8,146 nucleotides of DNA from Desulfobacteraceae bacterium (GTDB lineage Bacteria; Desulfobacterota; Desulfobacteria; Desulfobacterales; BuS5). The notes under the pieces were generated by a model that saw only the letters and a list, made by a program, of their open reading frames with translations, was not told the origin of the DNA and did not search any database. Within the stretch, counting starts at the first letter, position 1; each line of letters starts with the position of its first letter. Positions 5,178 through 8,146 of this stretch are shown piece after piece. A program made the translations under genes and the position numbers. The stretch spans positions 1 to 8,146 of the forward strand of contig DAOWMW010000052.1 in NCBI GenBank assembly GCA_030642865.1, given 5' to 3'.

Positions 5178-6724
5178 AAAACCACCGCAGCCAAAACAGA
5201 CGGTATACAGGTCATGACATCCGAGGCAAGAAAGCCAAAAGGTCCCTTAAGATTGGAAAGCTGATCAGCAGCAGAACCATGAAGATAAACGCCCATACAG
5301 GCAGCTGTTTCTGGAGGATATCCCTGGGTTACAAGTCCCGCAATAATTCCTGTCAGCACATCACCCATACCTCCGGAAGCCATACCGGAATTTCCTGTAT
5401 GATTTAGATAGACCCCTCCGTCGGGACTGGCAATTACTGTTCTTGTCCCTTTTAACACAAGATAAACCTTATGTCTAACAGCAAAATCCCTGGCACATCC
5501 TATTTTGTCCTGATTAATTTCACCAGGTGTTTTATTAATTAATCTTCCCATTTCTCCAGGATGGGGGGTTAAAATAACAGGAATTTTAAGGTGCTGCAGG
5601 ATTCCGAGATTTCCAGCTATACTGTTTAAGGCATCCGCATCCAGAACAAGAGGAACAGAACTTTTTGAAATTATGCTGCATATCAATTCCCTTGTTCCAG
5701 GCTCTGTTCCAAGTCCGGGGCCCAGGGCAAGACATTGTTTGTCGGATGAAAGCTCCATAATCTTTTCAAAAGCAGCCCGGCCAATGATACCTTCCCTGGA
5801 TTCAGGGAGGGGATGGGTCATTGCTTCCACAACCAGACCTTCCATTATACTGTTTAAACTACCCGGAATCGCAACAGATACAAGACCTGCCCCTGTCCGC
5901 ATTGCCGAAGTCGCAGTCAAAGCCGCTGCTCCGGTTTTTCCTGTGGATCCTGCTATTACAAGAAGATGTCCCGAAGTCCCCTTATGAGCGTCTGGTGCCC
6001 TTTGCAAAACAGAATTACATATGAAATCCCGGGTCAGAAGATATTGCTCAGGATTAACCTGTCTGGCAATATGTGCTGGTATCCCTATATCAACGATCTT
6101 GAGTTCCCCTGTATAATAAGCACCAGGAAAAAGAAAATGGCCTGGTTTTGCAAAAGCAAATGTTGCGGTTGCATCTGCCTTAATGCAAACCCCACGGGGG
6201 ACCCCGGTCTCTGAATTTAACCCCGAAGGTATATCAACAGCAAATACAGGCTTTTTTAAATTATTAATAAATTCAATTATTATTCTGAAAAAACCTTTAA
6301 CATCTGACTGCAGCCCTGTTCCTAATATAGCATCTATCCATATATCCTGGTGTTTCATTGAAGTCTGGTAATTTGCAAAAACTGTTTCATCAACAACTTC
6401 CACCAGAGGGATATCAAGGGGGACCAAAAGCTTAAGGTTCGCTTCTGCATCTCCTTTCACCCCATTTTTTTCAGCTAAAAGATAGACTGTAACAATAAAA
6501 TTTTTCTGAGCCAGATAACGGGCAATAACAAATCCATCCCCCCCATTGTTCCCTTTTCCCGCTAATACCCCCACTCTTTTTTTTTGAGAAGATGAAAACT
6601 TCTCTAAAAAAAAATCCGTAGCCCCCCTTCCCGCGCTTTCCATCAAAACTCTGCCGGGAATACCAAAGGAATCTATGGTCAAAAAATCCATCTTTTGCAT
6701 TTCTTTTGCTGTAACAAGATCCAT
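5174..6724 (-). CDS. nnr: Bifunctional NAD(P)H-hydrate epimerase / ADP-dependent dehydratase
   Basis: The protein repairs hydrated NADH and NADPH. The N-terminal domain equilibrates the R and S epimers, and the C-terminal domain dehydrates S-NAD(P)HX at the expense of ADP. Its 516 residues match the fused bacterial form. The epimerase part (about 1-225) shows AGKGNNGGDG (55-64), DAILGTG (131-137) and VDIPSGLNS (163-171). The dehydratase part (about 240-516) shows HKGTSGHLLVIAGS (247-260), GPGLGT (335-340), LDADALN (361-367), TPHPGE (386-391) and GNSGMASGGMGDVLTG (444-459), with the probable catalytic D455. Both active sites look intact. The ATG at 6724 is preceded by an AGGA about 12 nt away, a long spacing, so initiation may be weak. 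The gene follows pdxJ after 116 nt and is coupled to tsaE at its 3' end. Cytoplasmic; no signal peptide. Confidence 0.95.
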   Translation of the reverse strand: MDLVTAKEMQKMDFLTIDSFGIPGRVLMESAGRGATDFFLEKFSSSQKKRVGVLAGKGNNGGDGFVIARYLAQKNFIVTVYLLAEKNGVKGDAEANLKLLVPLDIPLVEVVDETVFANYQTSMKHQDIWIDAILGTGLQSDVKGFFRIIIEFINNLKKPVFAVDIPSGLNSETGVPRGVCIKADATATFAFAKPGHFLFPGAYYTGELKIVDIGIPAHIARQVNPEQYLLTRDFICNSVLQRAPDAHKGTSGHLLVIAGSTGKTGAAALTATSAMRTGAGLVSVAIPGSLNSIMEGLVVEAMTHPLPESREGIIGRAAFEKIMELSSDKQCLALGPGLGTEPGTRELICSIISKSSVPLVLDADALNSIAGNLGILQHLKIPVILTPHPGEMGRLINKTPGEINQDKIGCARDFAVRHKVYLVLKGTRTVIASPDGGVYLNHTGNSGMASGGMGDVLTGIIAGLVTQGYPPETAACMGVYLHGSAADQLSNLKGPFGFLASDVMTCIPSVLAAVVL

Positions 6725-6759
6725 AAAGCAATCATTTCCTGGAAAATCAAATTTTTTTT

Positions 6760-6821
6760 GTAACTACCCTGTTGTGATACACTGATTCAAGTATCACAAC
6801 AGATATTGGCTGAATAGTTAC
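6760..6821 (-). promoter_or_regulatory. Nested inverted repeat between pdxJ and nnr
   Basis: A perfect 12-bp palindrome, CTGTTGTGATAC (6769-6780) and GTATCACAACAG (6791-6802), has a 10-nt loop. Outside it a second perfect pair, GTAACTA (6760-6766) and TAGTTAC (6815-6821), closes a larger stem. In the reading direction of the genes the stem is followed by A residues, not T, so it is not a usual terminator for pdxJ. Possible roles are an mRNA processing or stability hairpin (RNase III type), a regulator-binding palindrome, or the scar of a short mobile repeat. Confidence 0.6.
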
Positions 6822-6840
6822 ATAATATTTTTTTCACAGC

Positions 6841-7560
6841 CTACAGGGCATTAATCAGATCACGCATCTGTTTTACAGCCTGCTGCATGCCGACCATGAC
6901 GGCCATGGAAATTATGCTGTGGCCAATACTGAATTCATCTATTTCATTTAGCCCTTTAAATGCCTTAATTGTCCTATAACATATCCCATGCCCTGCATGC
7001 ACACCAAGTTTAAGTTTATGCGCAAATTTAACCGAATCAATAATTGCAGAAAAAACCTTGTCATGTTTTGTTGCTTTTGGTGTATCACAAAATTTTCCTG
7101 TATGGATTTCGACTATATCCGCATCTATTTTATGGGCAATCTTAATCTGCTCCGGCTCCGGATCTATAAAAATACTAACAGATATATTGCTGTTTTTCAG
7201 CACGGCAACAGTCTCTTCCATGATATTTTTATGGACAATCAGGTCAAAACCCCCTTCTGTGGTGAGCTCTTCTCTTTTTTCCGGCACCAGGGTCACAACA
7301 TCCGGCTTAATATTCGTTGCTATTCTAACCATCTCCGGCGTTGGCGCCATTTCCAAAATCAATTTTGTTTGAACAGTCTGTCTTAAAATTTCCACATCCC
7401 TGTCCTGGATGTGTCTTCTGTCTTTGCGCAAATGGACCACCACACCATCTGCTCCGGAAAGCTCTGCAAGAGCTGCAGCGGCCACAGGATCCGGATATGA
7501 TATTTTTCTCGCCTCTCTTAATGTGGCAATATGATCAACGTTTACGGCCAAACCAGCCAT
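6841..7560 (-). CDS. pdxJ: Pyridoxine 5'-phosphate synthase
   Basis: PdxJ condenses 1-deoxy-D-xylulose 5-phosphate with 3-amino-2-oxopropyl phosphate to give pyridoxine 5'-phosphate, the last ring-forming step of the DXP-dependent vitamin B6 route. The 239 residues form a complete TIM barrel of normal length. Family signatures are NVDHIATLREAR (7-18), YPDP (22-25), HLR-DRRHIQDRD (43-55, H43 and R45), LEMAPT (69-74), LVPEKREELTTEGG (91-104), EIHTG (151-155), VHAGHG (187-192, H191) and IGHSII (212-217). At residue 46 a lysine (AAA, 7423-7425) replaces the glutamate normally found in HLREDRR. The ATG at 7560 has AGGGGG six bases upstream. It follows ybeY after 15 nt and is surely co-transcribed. 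An acpS gene, often next in line, is missing here. Confidence 0.95.
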   Translation of the reverse strand: MAGLAVNVDHIATLREARKISYPDPVAAAALAELSGADGVVVHLRKDRRHIQDRDVEILRQTVQTKLILEMAPTPEMVRIATNIKPDVVTLVPEKREELTTEGGFDLIVHKNIMEETVAVLKNSNISVSIFIDPEPEQIKIAHKIDADIVEIHTGKFCDTPKATKHDKVFSAIIDSVKFAHKLKLGVHAGHGICYRTIKAFKGLNEIDEFSIGHSIISMAVMVGMQQAVKQMRDLINAL

Positions 7561-7575
7561 AAAAAACCCCCTTAT

Positions 7576-8043
7576 TTAATACTGCCCTGAAGAATCTGTA
7601 TTAAAATCAATTTCATTTAGCATAACAAGAATGTTTTTACTTTTTTTCTCCATGACTAAAGCTTCTTCAGATTCCCCGTGATCATAGCCAAAAAGGTGGA
7701 GAATCCCGTGAACAAGAAGTTGATAAAATCTTTCTTTTGTAGTAATTTCAGCCAGTTCACCTTCTTTTTTTGCAGTGTCAATCGATATTACCACATCACC
7801 AAGAAGGTTAGAATTAATTGTTGAGAAATCCCCCTCCTGCATGGGAAATGCTATCACATTGGTGGGGCCCTCCCTGTTAAGATATTTTTTATTTAACTTT
7901 GCAATCTCTAAATCGCCAATAATTGAGATGGAAAGTTCTCCATCAGGAGATTCCAAGACGTTTAAGACTTCCTGGGCTTTTTTTCTTATTACCTTCAGAT
8001 TCTCCGGGTGCCGATTTAAACTGCTTGTTATCAATACTCCCAC
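7576..8043 (-). CDS. ybeY: Endoribonuclease YbeY (16S rRNA maturation)
   Basis: YbeY is a metal-dependent endoribonuclease needed for 16S rRNA 3'-end maturation and 70S ribosome quality control. The 155 residues equal the E. coli length. The zinc motif HGILHLFGYDH (112-122) supplies H112, H116 and H122. TNVIAFP (61-67) and LLGDVVIS (80-87) are also family signatures. I accept the GTG at 8043 because it keeps the conserved first strand VLITSS; GGAGG lies 11 nt upstream, and a TTG three codons later is a possible alternative. The start lies 101 nt inside the end of the preceding pgpH-like frame. The gap to pdxJ is 15 nt, so the two form one operon. Confidence 0.93.
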   Translation of the reverse strand: MGVLITSSLNRHPENLKVIRKKAQEVLNVLESPDGELSISIIGDLEIAKLNKKYLNREGPTNVIAFPMQEGDFSTINSNLLGDVVISIDTAKKEGELAEITTKERFYQLLVHGILHLFGYDHGESEEALVMEKKSKNILVMLNEIDFNTDSSGQY

Positions 8044-8146
8044 TTGTATGCTTCCCTCCGTTCGCAGGCTGTTTTTCAGGATAATCTATCCGGTGATGGT
8101 GGATCCCGATCAATATCTGATTGAAACTTTTTGCTATATTATGAAG
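7943..8146 (-). CDS. C-terminal end of PgpH-like 7TM-HD phosphohydrolase, partial
   Basis: Only the last 67 codons are in the window; the other two minus-strand frames close within the first 15 nt. The first part, AKSFNQILIGIHHHRIDYPE, matches the conserved end of the 7TM-HD (PgpH/YqfF type) membrane HD-domain proteins, whose Firmicutes members hydrolyse cyclic di-AMP. These genes typically lie directly upstream of ybeY, which supports the call. After that motif comes a hydrophilic tail of about 44 residues rich in K, S, G and N, ending in a TGA at 7943-7945. The tail overlaps the ybeY start by 101 nt in another frame. Substrate specificity cannot be judged from this end. A frameshift placing the true end earlier is possible but not needed. 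Confidence 0.75.
   Translation of the reverse strand, partial: LHNIAKSFNQILIGIHHHRIDYPEKQPANGGKHTSGSIDNKQFKSAPGESEGNKKKSPGSLKRLGIS

Noticed and set aside
5673..6371. Several plus-strand open frames inside nnr
   Set aside because: They are antisense to a complete, motif-rich enzyme gene and have no recognisable product.
6760..6821. Intrinsic terminator of pdxJ
   Set aside because: In the sense direction the stem is followed by eight A residues; a T-run follows only on the opposite strand, where there is no gene to end.

Overview
The window carries a bacterial chromosomal segment in which every gene I can support is read from the minus strand. It runs from the 3' end of an HD-type membrane phosphohydrolase (right edge) to the first 50 codons of an exported protein (left edge). 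Base composition is AT-rich. The order pgpH-like > ybeY > pdxJ > nnr > tsaE > rng, the DUF4037 protein and the protein styles suggest a Gram-negative member of the Desulfobacterota, perhaps Desulfobacterales. That placement is inference from gene order and remembered family resemblance, not from a search.

Right half (8146 to about 4570): a tightly packed housekeeping cluster. A pgpH-like 3' end overlaps ybeY (rRNA maturation endonuclease) by 101 nt. Then come pdxJ (pyridoxine 5'-phosphate synthase), nnr (NAD(P)H-hydrate repair, both enzyme domains fused) and tsaE (tRNA t6A ATPase), whose start overlaps the nnr stop as ATGA. After a 102-nt gap comes rng (RNase G). The shared theme is RNA maturation and translation quality (YbeY, TsaE, RNase G) plus cofactor synthesis and repair (PdxJ, Nnr). 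The acpS gene often found between pdxJ and nnr is absent; a 116-nt gap with a strong nested inverted repeat lies there.

Left half (about 4570 to 1): looser. It holds a single-pass membrane protein with a degenerate LysM-like stretch, a DUF4037 nucleotidyltransferase-like protein with its own candidate promoter, and the start of a signal-peptide protein. The gaps between these genes are unusually full of repeats.

The most notable feature is a family of three 157-bp imperfect palindromes (391-547, 1881-2037, 2915-3071). They are 94-95% identical, each is flanked by an exact 3-bp TTA or TAA duplication, and each has matched inverted ends. They look like a non-autonomous, MITE-like element. One copy sits downstream of each of three consecutive genes (rng, the membrane protein, the DUF4037 gene), and the terminal repeats covary within each copy. 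REP-like GC hairpins, TTAGC heptad runs and a 15-bp exact repeat occupy the same gaps. I see no defence system, CRISPR array, tRNA, rRNA or transposase gene. Apart from the repeat family, the region looks ordinary.
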